Under the pieces are notes generated by a model, which saw only the letters and a program-made list of their open reading frames with translations, was not told the DNA's origin and made no database searches. This document shows, in pieces, positions 19,853-29,110 of a stretch of DNA of 64,000 nt. How positions within the stretch are numbered: position 1 is the first letter of the stretch; each line of letters starts with the position of its first letter. Source of the stretch: DATKFM01 sp963810485. Lineage in GTDB: Bacteria; Pseudomonadota; Alphaproteobacteria; Dongiales; Dongiaceae. The DNA lies in assembly GCA_963810485.1 (NCBI GenBank), contig CAWENQ010000005.1, forward strand, positions 1 through 64,000, read 5' to 3'. The position numbers and the translations under genes are program-made.

Positions 19853-21733
19853 TCAGCATCCCACGGAGTTATTGTCGTGCGACTTTGAGTCATGAGCGGC
19901 ATCGAATTCACTGTCGGCAAGGAAATCAGCGAGGCAAAGAATATTCAGCAGCTCGAACTCGGGCCCCGACGATTTCGTAAACTCGTTGAACGATAGGCGC
20001 CGAATCCAACGTTGCCTCTCTTCCAGGATACGACTACTAGCAAGCAATCGTTTCGCGCGTTTCTTGAGCGCTCTCTTGAATCCATTTGCTGTTCCGCTGT
20101 CGAAGCCTTCTTGCCCTCGCCTGGACCGGAGTTCGCTTACCAGATCGACCAGCGTTTGCGAACTGAAGCATCCTTCGATGTTCCAATGACGGTTCACGAC
20201 GACGCTTAGCAGAGTCTCCCGAGCAGCAACAATCTCACTGTCGAAATCCGGGTGAATCTGGTTCCGTGTCGCTTGCCGAATTCGAAACAAATCGGGCAGG
20301 AATTGTCGCGCCATTTGTTTAAATAATCGTTTATCAACGCGATCGGCAGTAGGGATAGTCGCCATAAAATCAATAACATCCGTGGAAATAAAAGGCATGG
20401 CCACAGGAAACCAATATCCGGCAATGAAGGTGCGAAGCGGCAGCAGAAAATACTGCAGCCGCTGGTCAAGGTAGAGGAAATCCTTGGCATCGTCGGGATC
20501 GGCGAAATCGCGCGTACGCTTCCGCAATTGGCTGTACTCTGCCTCGAGACTGTCGCGCAGATGCGATGACTGCTGCAATTCGACCATTGAAGAATAGTTG
20601 TCCAGCAACGCCGGCGATTTCAGGTTGATCGCACCAAGAATGTCGTCGGGCTTGTTCAAGCGGTAGCTGCCCCAGCCGAAACACTCATCCCCGAACAGCA
20701 TGATACTATCAGCTGTCCCGTAGTGCTCCGCTAGTGCTGGAAATGCCTCGATCTCGTACGACGGACAGCGCAAAGCTTGGCAGAGATCCGCATTGCTATC
20801 GAGCATTTGAATGAGATCACCGGAGTAACTGTTGACTGCCGTATGTTCATACCCATAGTGGGCTGCACGCAGGGCAGCGACCTCTGCATCCGAGCCGCTT
20901 CCCGCCTTGCCGTGAACATAGGAGAAGCATTGGACTTCCGCGTGCTTGAGGTAGCCGCCGAGGATGCCCAACAATACGCCGGAGTCATAACCGCCGCTGA
21001 GCGCCAGCAATACGCGTTTGCCCGCTGTGAGTCGCGACACTGATTGAACCAACAGGTCCCATAGCGCACCGGTTGTTCCTGCTGAAGATCGCGAGTCCGC
21101 TGCCGCGCGTCCCGGCACAAAGTCCCAATAGGCCGCCGCTTTGTGTTTTTCGGCGACGAACTCGTGGTGAGAAGCCCTGTCCAGTACGGCGATCTCCTGA
21201 AACACCGTATGACCATTCAAGCAACATCCATTCACGACATACGATGCCACCGCACCCGGGTTCAGGGTGAGACATTTGCTGGGGAAGAGTTGAATGCTGG
21301 AAGAGACGATGCGGCGTCCCTCCAACTCCCCGCAGAATACTTTGGTAATGTTTAGCGGACCAGTAATCACATGCAGGCTACTGGCGTTCTTGTCAATTAC
21401 GAGCAAGGCATTGTCTTGGGCGGCGGGAGAGGCACAGAGCTCGCGCAGATTTTCGATTGAAATGGCAGCAAGTAGAGATTGCCTAAGACGCGCATCGAAA
21501 GGGCGTGGCCCGACACTCAAAAGCCAATAAGCGGCACTCTCGACTATGCATGTCGTATCGCCATAGAGTAGGGCGACGCAACGGTTGCCAGCCATATTGA
21601 AGCGGCGCAACGTTGCCGTTGGGTGGGCGCTGCGGAGCCGCGCCAGAAAATGCCCGACAGTGCCCCGGCTCTCTTCCAAATTCGCCAAATCATCGACAGC
21701 GATGAACCAATTCGTAGGCAGTGTTGTACTCAC
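19853..21733 (-). CDS. Asparagine-synthetase-like protein, type B
   Basis: About 626 residues from GTG 21733 (an AAGAGA stretch lies upstream); ATG 21796 in the same frame is an alternative. The N-terminal ~220 residues resemble an inactive glutaminase fold (WFIAVDDLANLEESRG, VITGPLNITKVF) without a catalytic Cys. VLLALSGGYDSGVLLGILGG is a well-kept ATP-pyrophosphatase motif, followed by SYVHGKAGSGSDAEVAA and MLFGDECFGWGSYR, matching the GEGGDELFGGY position of AsnB, and VAMPFISTDVIDFMATIP, matching the PFLD segment. It is more like standard AsnB C-domains than its two type A neighbours. It has the same strand as copy 1, 156 bases apart. A role in amidation, macrolactam formation or related ATP-dependent ligation is inferred. 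Confidence 0.75.
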   Translation of the reverse strand: MSTTLPTNWFIAVDDLANLEESRGTVGHFLARLRSAHPTATLRRFNMAGNRCVALLYGDTTCIVESAAYWLLSVGPRPFDARLRQSLLAAISIENLRELCASPAAQDNALLVIDKNASSLHVITGPLNITKVFCGELEGRRIVSSSIQLFPSKCLTLNPGAVASYVVNGCCLNGHTVFQEIAVLDRASHHEFVAEKHKAAAYWDFVPGRAAADSRSSAGTTGALWDLLVQSVSRLTAGKRVLLALSGGYDSGVLLGILGGYLKHAEVQCFSYVHGKAGSGSDAEVAALRAAHYGYEHTAVNSYSGDLIQMLDSNADLCQALRCPSYEIEAFPALAEHYGTADSIMLFGDECFGWGSYRLNKPDDILGAINLKSPALLDNYSSMVELQQSSHLRDSLEAEYSQLRKRTRDFADPDDAKDFLYLDQRLQYFLLPLRTFIAGYWFPVAMPFISTDVIDFMATIPTADRVDKRLFKQMARQFLPDLFRIRQATRNQIHPDFDSEIVAARETLLSVVVNRHWNIEGCFSSQTLVDLVSELRSRRGQEGFDSGTANGFKRALKKRAKRLLASSRILEERQRWIRRLSFNEFTKSSGPEFELLNILCLADFLADSEFDAAHDSKSHDNNSVGC

Positions 21734-22142
21734 GCGGTCAAATCTCTTCGTAGGGGCACGGCACGTGCTGGTCATTGCCCAATTGAATTCGCTCATGCAA
21801 CTCGGCCAAGTGCTAGGTTGCATGCTGCCGGCCGTGCAGGCAAGGCGGACCGGCGTCCGAGTGGGAGTGGGGCGGACCGGCAATACTGGCCATACGTACT
21901 AGGATAGTGGCAAGGCGCAGAGACTGAGACAATCCATCGGCCACTAACGGCTTCCAGTGGACCTTGCTGATTGCTAAGGTTGGCGTCGATCCGGTACTCG
22001 TCAATGCGAGGAAAGCTGGGTCCAGATAGGGCCGAAACCATGGATACAGTGTATTGATGGTGTTAGCATTCGTCGCGATAGCGAAGCTGACCGGCAAGAT
22101 GCCCCGGAAGCGCCATTTGGACGATTGAGTTGGACAAAGAAC
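21734..22142. other. Divergent intergenic region in the AsnB-like cluster
   Basis: About 410 bases between the divergent type B and type A copy 2 genes, so it should contain their promoters. A plus-strand 26-codon frame from ATG 21822 and a minus-strand frame across about 21850-22100 (containing NTLYPWFRPYLDP) are open, but neither has a convincing Shine-Dalgarno. Confidence 0.4.
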
Positions 22143-23720
22143 ATGGATTTCGCGGCAAGGGAGATTGAGGGACTTCCATCGCTTGCCTGGCTCGTGGCTT
22201 TGCCGAACGGCAGCGGGAAGCCACTGCTGCTGCACGGGCGAATGGTCGAGCGGTTCGGAAACGGGTTCTTCGAGGGCGCATGGGACGGCCCATTTGCGGA
22301 CACCGGCTTCAGCAGTGCTGCCAATGTCTTTGGTTCGGGCGCCTTGTTTAGTGCCGCCGGCACAATCTTCGTCCCGGCTTCGCACACGCTCGAACCGCTG
22401 TACATCGCTTCAACGGATCGGCTGCAAGCGGTTTCGAATTCGCTGGTCTTTCTGCTCCACTATTGCGGACTGAGATTTGATCCCAAGCATGCCGGCTATG
22501 GTAGGCGGTTCTCGGCAATTGGTAGGGGGCTGGACGGTACGCCACAGAAGATCCAACTCGATGGCGGTACCGTAACGCTAGTGTATCACCATAACGTAGT
22601 GATCCGTCCCCATGGCAATTTGGAATTGGCGCCCAAGCCCTTGCCGCCAAGCTTCCCTTGTTTCGACGACTATGTGTCATACATGCGCGGAGTGACGGCG
22701 CGTGTATTTCAGAATGCCGACGATCCCAAACGGAAGTGCCGGTACCGGCCGATAGCAACTTTAACGTCGGGCTATGACTCCGGTGCAGCAGCTGTCATTG
22801 CAAAGTCCTGCGGCTGTAACGAATCGGTGGGATTAGCAACTTCGAACAAGGGACACCCGGACTCCGGCAAGGCTGCGGCGAACCTGCTAGGACTTAAACA
22901 TTCCGAACATACAGGGCTGACGCACGCGACCGGATCGTATCTGGCTGAGGCAGAATTCCTTGCGCCGGGCATGCAGGGGGAGGATCTGTTCTTTAATGCG
23001 CTGGTGGAAAAACTACCTCGTCGCATTGTGACAACCGGCATCTATGGTGGGGTGATCTGGGAGAAAGGTCATACGCCAAGCACCAGCCTTCGCACCATCG
23101 GCCTAAGCGGCTGCAGCCTCGGCGAGTTTCGGCTTCGTAACAACTTTCTGCACCTGCCAGTCCCTTACATTGGCGGCCAGCGATGGCCCGACGTTCACCG
23201 GATCTCAAATGGCCTGGAAATGGCGGCGTACTGTTTGGGCGGCGGTTACGACCGCCCGGTGCCGCGAAGGATTCTCGAGGAAGCAGGCGTTCCACGCGCC
23301 ACCGTTGGGCAGGCGAAGCGGGCCGCCAGCCTTTTGCTGTTTCAAGGCCGTGACAGGATGTCGCCGGCGGCCCACGCAAGCATCTACGCCTACTGCAAGC
23401 GCGAGGGATTGTACCTTCAGTACTTTCTTGCATTTTATCCCAAGACTCTTTGGTGGACCGCCGGCAGAACCCTGTATGGCTCGCTTCGTCGGCTCGGGAG
23501 GCTGTTAAAGGAGGGTCGGCTGAGGTACGCCCTGGCCAGAATGAGAAACCGAATTTGTGCGTTACTCTTCAACATCGAGGCGCCGATATTTGGCGCGGGT
23601 CATCCTCGCTTTGCGATCCTATTGACATGGGCCATTTCCGAGATCGATGGCCGCTATGCAGTGGCGGGTCGGCATGCGCCGCAATCGGAATTCGCACCGG
23701 CGCGTGCCGCCTATGAGTGA
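22143..23720 (+). CDS. Asparagine-synthetase-like protein, type A copy 2
   Basis: About 525 residues and a clear full-length paralogue of the gene at 18083-19696. Shared blocks include GFFEGAWDGPFAD, NVFGSGALF, LQAVSNSLVFLLHY, RYRPIATLTSGYDSGAA, AEFLAPGMQGEDLFF, GLSGCSLGEFRLRNNF and YDRPVPRRILEEAGVPR. The P-loop here reads TSGYDSG. As in copy 1 the N-terminal domain lacks the glutaminase Cys. Third-codon differences are many, so the duplication is not recent. Start 22143 is set by alignment with copy 1; 22125 is also possible. Two copies on either side of the type B gene suggest subunits or enzymes acting on related substrates. Confidence 0.75.
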   Translation: MDFAAREIEGLPSLAWLVALPNGSGKPLLLHGRMVERFGNGFFEGAWDGPFADTGFSSAANVFGSGALFSAAGTIFVPASHTLEPLYIASTDRLQAVSNSLVFLLHYCGLRFDPKHAGYGRRFSAIGRGLDGTPQKIQLDGGTVTLVYHHNVVIRPHGNLELAPKPLPPSFPCFDDYVSYMRGVTARVFQNADDPKRKCRYRPIATLTSGYDSGAAAVIAKSCGCNESVGLATSNKGHPDSGKAAANLLGLKHSEHTGLTHATGSYLAEAEFLAPGMQGEDLFFNALVEKLPRRIVTTGIYGGVIWEKGHTPSTSLRTIGLSGCSLGEFRLRNNFLHLPVPYIGGQRWPDVHRISNGLEMAAYCLGGGYDRPVPRRILEEAGVPRATVGQAKRAASLLLFQGRDRMSPAAHASIYAYCKREGLYLQYFLAFYPKTLWWTAGRTLYGSLRRLGRLLKEGRLRYALARMRNRICALLFNIEAPIFGAGHPRFAILLTWAISEIDGRYAVAGRHAPQSEFAPARAAYE

Positions 23721-23907
23721 CAGCTAGCTGACTCTGGCCAGAATCTTTATGCAGTATTGGCGTCTGAAGGAAGCTTGAAGGCATTACGGAGCCGGTAAAA
23801 AGATTTTTGAAGAATCCGACTTCCGACTTCCGCGAGTAGACTTCTTGTTCTACTCTGTCGCCGTCTGTGAGCGAGGATGCATTCAATTGAATGCGCGAGT
23901 TTGATCG

Positions 23908-24703
23908 GTGCCAAATCTGAAATTCTCCGTCGTGATTCCCGCATACAACGCGGCGCTGAGCATTGCTGAGACGCTTGAGAGCGTCTCGAAGCAATCCTGG
24001 CGCGAGTTTGAGGTCGTTGTTGCCGACGATGCATCAACGGATGCGACACCCGACATTGTTCTAGGATTTGCAAAGCGCGATTCCCGGATCCGCCTGCTCC
24101 CCTGCCCACAACACTTCGGTAGGCCGGCGGGACCGCGGAATCTTGGGATGCGCCAGGCCACTGGTGACTACATAGCGTTCCTTGATTCAGACGATATCTG
24201 GAAGTCCGAGAAGCTCGCGCATGACGCCGCCTTTCTTACGGCCGATCCCGTCGATTTCCTCTTTAGTGGCTGCGAGTATTTTGTGAACAGCCTAGACAAT
24301 ATCGTGGCCGTATTGGACCCGGCACCAATGAGCAAGATGATCCTGTTCCGCAATCTGGTGATGATCCAGACAGTCTGCGTAAGTCGCCGCCTAATCCTTG
24401 AGCGGCAATTGTTCTTTGACGAGGATCCGCAATTGCGCGGCATCGAGGATTATCACTTTGTGTTGGAAGCATATCTCAGCAATGTGCGAATGGCGCGGCG
24501 TCCGGGTTCGGACGTTCTGTATCGGAAAGTATTCGGCGACATCCATCTACCCGCGCAGGAATTTGCCGCTGCTGCTCTATCGCCACGCATGGAACCTGCG
24601 CCGGATTCGCGAGAAGTACCGACTTTCTCCTGCGCGATACTATTCATTTCTTGCGCTAACCATGTCCTACAAGACGGCTCAGGCAGTGTTGGGGCGAGCC
24701 TAG
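23908..24703 (+). pseudogene. Family 2 glycosyltransferase, frameshift near the C-terminus
   Basis: GTG 23908 starts PNLKFSVVIPAYNAALS, followed by VVADDASTDATPD, GPRNLGMRQATGDY and the metal site FLDSDDIWKSEKL, all typical GT-A motifs. The frame is sound to about 24560 (RKVFGDIHLP). A one-base shift then leads into the frame NLPLLLYRHAWNLRRIREKY, ending at 24703, which looks like the natural C-terminus; staying in the first frame gives a Pro/Ser/Arg-rich tail to 24795. The catalytic domain is complete, so activity may survive. Confidence 0.75.
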
Positions 24704-25059
24704 CCTCGCGACCTTCGCGGCCAGTGGGCGCCTGCCAGCGCGAAGCTTGTGGGCGAACGACCAAGTGGCTCGGGCAAAAGGCCTCCTTCGGTTAACCATG
24801 TTTGTGCGACACCGAGGCCTTGTACGCGATCTACCCGCGAGGACTCATGCAGATGATTGGCCGGACGGCACTGAGGCCGCGGGAAAGTAAGCTTGCAAGC
24901 GGACTCACCTATTTGCGGAGGGGTATCCCATGCTAGTCTTATGGTCTCAGTGCACGTGTGCTGGCGACCGCATGCGATTGCCGGTGGAGTCCGATGAGAC
25001 CTCTGTTGCCGCAAATGGGTACCCGCACGACATGCGAACGTCAGACTTGCGCGAGGTCG

Positions 25060-25902
25060 ATGCCGCGCATCTGCGCGAACCTCCGGATTTGCCTCGTCTC
25101 CTCTATGGTTTTAGCCGGGTGCAGCAGTAACGGGGCGGACCTTAGCAAGGTTGGAGCTGCGACATACAGAGGCCCAGTCGTTGCTTCATCCGATACCGCG
25201 AAGGGCACGACGCAGCCGTCGCGAAGCAACGACGTCGCGCAATCGAAGAATCGTGCTGCCGAAAAGCCTGCGGCGCCCATTGAGCCGGCAGCTCTGGAGC
25301 CAGGAGCGGAGGCGGTCGGGAATGGTTTCTATGTTGACGATAAGGGTCATATCCTGACGACCTGGAGCCAGATCAGGGGCTGCCGCAAAGTCGCCGTGTT
25401 GGACAATTTCGAGCTTCTCCATGTCACGCTCATCGCCGGCAGCTCCCTGAATGCGCTGGCTATTCTGGGCACCAGGCAGTCGTCGCCGGTCCATGCCGCC
25501 TTTCGCGCAACCCCGGTTGTGAAGGGAGAAAAAGTGAGTGCGCATGCCTATCCGATTCTGGATGGAATGTTCATGCCCCTCGAAATCGTCGATGGCGTTG
25601 TGCAGTCGCCGATTGGCCCGGCGGAACTCAAAGGCGTTCTACAGAGTACAGCCTATCTGGGGGGGAAATCTGCCGGTGGTCCGCTCGTCGGCAGACACGG
25701 CGAAGTCGTCGGAATAGTCATCGATAAGCTGAGCCCGGATTGGCCGAGTGATATCGGGTACGGGATCAGCGTTGAGGTAATTCAGCGTCTCTTCTCGTCG
25801 ATTGGTGTAGATATTACAAGCGGGCAGGGAAATGCATCCGGGCAACAAGCGCCCGCGCGCCACGCTGGCGACTACATGGTGCCGATTATCTGCTTTCGCT
25901 AA
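25060..25902 (+). CDS. Trypsin-like lipoprotein with a degenerate catalytic triad
   Basis: About 280 residues. GAGG before ATG 25060 and the signal sequence ICLVSSMVLAGCSS with an L-A-G-C lipobox indicate a lipoprotein. A Ser/Ala/Pro-rich linker leads to a trypsin/Deg-like domain from about residue 80: GFYVDDKGHILTTWSQIRGC, LNALAILGT, LGGKSAGGPLVGRHGEVVGI. Compared with the family, the His in TNHHV is replaced (TTWSQ), the Asp of DLAVL is Asn (LNALAI) and GNSGGP is GKSAGGP, so proteolysis is unlikely. It may be a binding or scaffold protein linked to polysaccharide export. It converges on ugd. Confidence 0.75.
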   Translation: MPRICANLRICLVSSMVLAGCSSNGADLSKVGAATYRGPVVASSDTAKGTTQPSRSNDVAQSKNRAAEKPAAPIEPAALEPGAEAVGNGFYVDDKGHILTTWSQIRGCRKVAVLDNFELLHVTLIAGSSLNALAILGTRQSSPVHAAFRATPVVKGEKVSAHAYPILDGMFMPLEIVDGVVQSPIGPAELKGVLQSTAYLGGKSAGGPLVGRHGEVVGIVIDKLSPDWPSDIGYGISVEVIQRLFSSIGVDITSGQGNASGQQAPARHAGDYMVPIICFR

Positions 25903-25990
25903 CGAACATTATGCAAAAAGATAGCTTACGGCGAAGCGACGCTCTGGCTAAACTCACTCAAGAGCATTCACTGCCTACTTAGGGGCAAGA

Positions 25991-27325
25991 CTACGCACCC
26001 CCGCTGTCGCTACTGCTTACGAACTTGCGTCCGATGCTGTAGTAGTCGAAGCCGAGCTTGGCCATTTCCGCCGGCTCATAGATATTGCGGAAATCGAAAA
26101 TCAGCGGCCGTTTGAGCAATTGACGCATACGCGCAAAGTCGAGGGCACGGAACTCGTTCCACTCCGTGAGAATGATAAGAGCGTCAGCGTCGGCGATCGC
26201 CGTGTACTCATTGTCGCAGTAAGCGACGTTGGGCATTAGCTTTGCTGCTTCCCGCATCCCCGCGGGATCAAACGCACGGATATTGGCACCAGCATTGAGT
26301 AGAGCCGGCAGTATCGAGAGGCTGGGACTGTCGCGCATATCGTCCGTGTTCGGCTTGAAGGTAAGGCCGAGCACGGCCAATGTCTTGTTGGCCACAGAAC
26401 CGCCGCAGCCCTCGATAATGCGCTCGCTCATCGCTCGTTTGCGGGTTTCGTTAACAGAGAACATGGTTTCGACCATGCGCAGCGGCGCGCCGGCATCGGC
26501 GGCCGTAGTGATGAGAGCCTGCAAGTCTTTCGGAAAGCACGAACCGCCGAAGCCGGGTCCGGGATGAAGAAACTTTGAGCCGATGCGCCCGTCGAGTCCG
26601 ATACCCCTGGCGACGTCATGGACATTTGCGCCGACTTTTTCACAGAGATCGGCAATCTCGTTGATAAAAGTGATCTTGATCGCCAGGAAGGCGTTGGCGG
26701 CGTACTTGATCAGCTCTGCGGTTTCAATCTCCGTGAACAATATCGGTTTTTCGATCAGGTAGAGCGGCCGATAGAGCTGCCGCATGACTTCACGTGCCCG
26801 TTCATTGTCCGTGCCGATAACCACCCGGTCGGGTCGGATGAAATCATTGATCGCCGATCCCTCGCGTAGGAATTCAGGGTTTGCGACGACATCGAAAGTC
26901 GCGTCTGCATTCACTTCCCGCATGATCCTGGCAAGTTCGCGGCCGGTTCCCACGGGAACCGTCGATTTCGTTATGATAGCGGCATACCCCGTCAGCGCGT
27001 CCGCGATCTCGCGTCCCGCGGCGTATACGTAGGACAGATCGGCATGTCCGTCACCGCGCCGGCTCGGCGTACCGACAGCGATGAAAACCGCGTCCGCGCC
27101 GGCTACGGCGGGCCGCAAATCCGTGGTGAATGTCAGACGTCCGGCACCGCAGTTGCGTTCGACCAGCACGTCAAGACCGGGCTCAAAGATGGGAATTCGG
27201 CCCCTGTCGAGGTTTTCGATACGTTCACGATCCTTGTCGACGCACACCACTTCGTGGCCGAACTCGGAAAAGCAGGCGCCGGAAACCAGCCCCACATAAC
27301 CGGTGCCAATCATTGCTACACGCAT
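25991..27325 (-). CDS. ugd: UDP-glucose 6-dehydrogenase
   Basis: A 444-residue NAD-dependent enzyme that oxidises UDP-glucose twice to UDP-glucuronate. MRVAMIGTGYVGLVSGACF is the nucleotide-binding start, and IAVGTPSRRGDGHADLSY, NPEFLREGSAINDF, the catalytic GGSCFPKDLQAL with its Cys, and GLTFKPNTDDMRDSPSL are family hallmarks. Length is normal and the gene looks intact. It feeds Uxs at 2192-3154 and any uronate-containing glycan made by the locus. The ATG at 27325 lacks a strong Shine-Dalgarno. Confidence 0.95.
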   Translation of the reverse strand: MRVAMIGTGYVGLVSGACFSEFGHEVVCVDKDRERIENLDRGRIPIFEPGLDVLVERNCGAGRLTFTTDLRPAVAGADAVFIAVGTPSRRGDGHADLSYVYAAGREIADALTGYAAIITKSTVPVGTGRELARIMREVNADATFDVVANPEFLREGSAINDFIRPDRVVIGTDNERAREVMRQLYRPLYLIEKPILFTEIETAELIKYAANAFLAIKITFINEIADLCEKVGANVHDVARGIGLDGRIGSKFLHPGPGFGGSCFPKDLQALITTAADAGAPLRMVETMFSVNETRKRAMSERIIEGCGGSVANKTLAVLGLTFKPNTDDMRDSPSLSILPALLNAGANIRAFDPAGMREAAKLMPNVAYCDNEYTAIADADALIILTEWNEFRALDFARMRQLLKRPLIFDFRNIYEPAEMAKLGFDYYSIGRKFVSSSDSGGA

Positions 27326-27535
27326 GAGCGCTCAATCTCGACGCATTTGCGGAAAGTATACCCGGGTGGCGCGCAATAACAACGGCACCAGTGGAAATCT
27401 GGTACCTACTAGCGGGCGAGGGAAGTCTCTGCTCGAGCGCCGATTGTCCCCGCCCGTTTGCTATGTATAGATTTGGTACACTGCTTCGACGGCTGATGCG
27501 GCCATGCCACGAGTACTCGACCATGTTAGGGTGGA

Positions 27536-28960
27536 ATGATCGGAGTGGATGGGAGTTGTAATAGTCTTCCGATGAACCGGCCAACAGCAGGAAATAATGT
27601 AAGGCGCTTGATTCTAAGATGTGCCAGTCCGCCATCCTCCTGTGCCAATGGCTGGGTCGCGCTGTCGGGGGTGGCCGGCTTCCTGCTGTCGCTAGTTCTG
27701 ATGTACGACAGCGGGATTACGCCTGTTCATCGGAGCCTCATTGCCCTGGCGGCAGCCATCTTGCCGATGATCCTGTTGGATTTGCTTGTTCTTCGGGTGC
27801 ACCGCCGCTCGTCCACTGGTCTTGTCTGGCCTGCGGTACGATTGCTGGCTCCGGTGGATCGTTCTGCGATCATGCGCGTCCTGGTCAAACTACTCGGGCT
27901 TACCGCTACGGTCTCGGCCCTTGCAGTTTGCTATTGGCTGTTTCCTGTCTATCAAGATCGGTTTTACTGGCCTTATTGGTCGGCACTGCGCGACGCCGGT
28001 CCCTGGCTCGCCATCGCCAGCGTGCCGTACTTCTTCTATATCGATCGCCGAATGGTCGATCCCCATGACGGATACTGGCACGCCGGCATGGCTGTGATTG
28101 GGTGGTTCGAGCGGGTGGACGGTGCAGCTGCTATGGCAACATGCACTCGGATGGATCATCAAGGGCTACTTCCTGCCGTTGATGTTTGTCTATCTCACGA
28201 ACGTTATCGGCAGAGGTGCTTGATGCCAGTTCCTGGAGCAGGCCAAAGGAGCTTTATGCCGTTCTACGACCTCGCTTGGGATGTGGCGTTCGCAGTCGAC
28301 CTCTTGTTTGCGACTCTAGGTTATTGCCTAACATTCCGCTTGATTGATAGCCACATTCGATCGTCAGACCCAACATTATTCGGATGGGCGGTTACATTAG
28401 CCTGCTACCAACCGTTTTCAGGTTTCTTTTTCAACCGATATCTCGACTACCAGGATGACCTATCATGGAGTGCATGGCTCGTCGAGATGCCCGCACTGCA
28501 GTTGTTGTGGGGATCCTGCATCTTGGTGTTGCTTCTGTTCATATATTTTGGTCAGATTCTCGTATTCGGGTGCCGATTCTCGAACTTGACACATCGCGGC
28601 ATCCTGACCCATGGGCCATTTCGCTGGACAAAGCATCCATCCTATCTGTCAAAGAATCTGATGTGGTGGCTTGATCCGTGCCATTCATCTCCGAACGTCG
28701 GATTCGCTGAAGCAATTCGAGGCTGTCTTACTGCTGCTTGGTGTTAACTCGATCTATTTCCTACGGGCACAAGACCGAGGAACGACATTTGTCGCGCGAT
28801 CCCAGCTACGTGCGTACGCTCTATGGATTGAGCGACATGGCGTACTGAGCGGGATCGGCCGGATTCTTCCAATGTTGCGGTATTCACCAGCCCTCGGAGA
28901 TTCAGTTTCTGAGAACGCAATTTCTAAAGTTCAACCTGCCGTAGTCTGCCCGGGGTTCGG
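27536..28960 (+). pseudogene. Isoprenylcysteine-methyltransferase-like membrane protein, frameshifted
   Basis: Several hydrophobic segments precede a PEMT/ICMT-like C-terminus: THGPFRWTKHPSYLSKN fits the R-H/N-P-x-Y SAM-binding region. Between about 28120 and 28250 the coherent sequence runs in another frame (LLWQHALGWIIKGYF, LPLMFVYLTN), then returns to FYDLAWDVAFAVDL; further shifts lie near 28680 and 28830, where LLLLGVNSIYFLRAQ and YALWIERHGVL appear. At least four shifts are needed. Membrane methyltransferases of this type occur in polysaccharide clusters, but the substrate is unknown. Confidence 0.55.
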
Positions 28961-29110
28961 TTGAAACATTATTCGGCGTCGTCAGGAACGATTTGGCAAT
29001 CATGCTAAGCCTCAGCGATCCTCCGGCCGTGAATTCAGGCAAGCCATACCATTCGGGCTTATCTCCTTGCCGGGATTTGGGTGGTTTCTAAAAATTCGCG
29101 CTTTAACAGG

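Noticed and set aside
21822..21902. 26-codon frame as a lasso-peptide precursor
   Set aside because: No Asp/Glu at ring-closing positions, no leader, and no transglutaminase-like or RiPP-recognition gene nearby.
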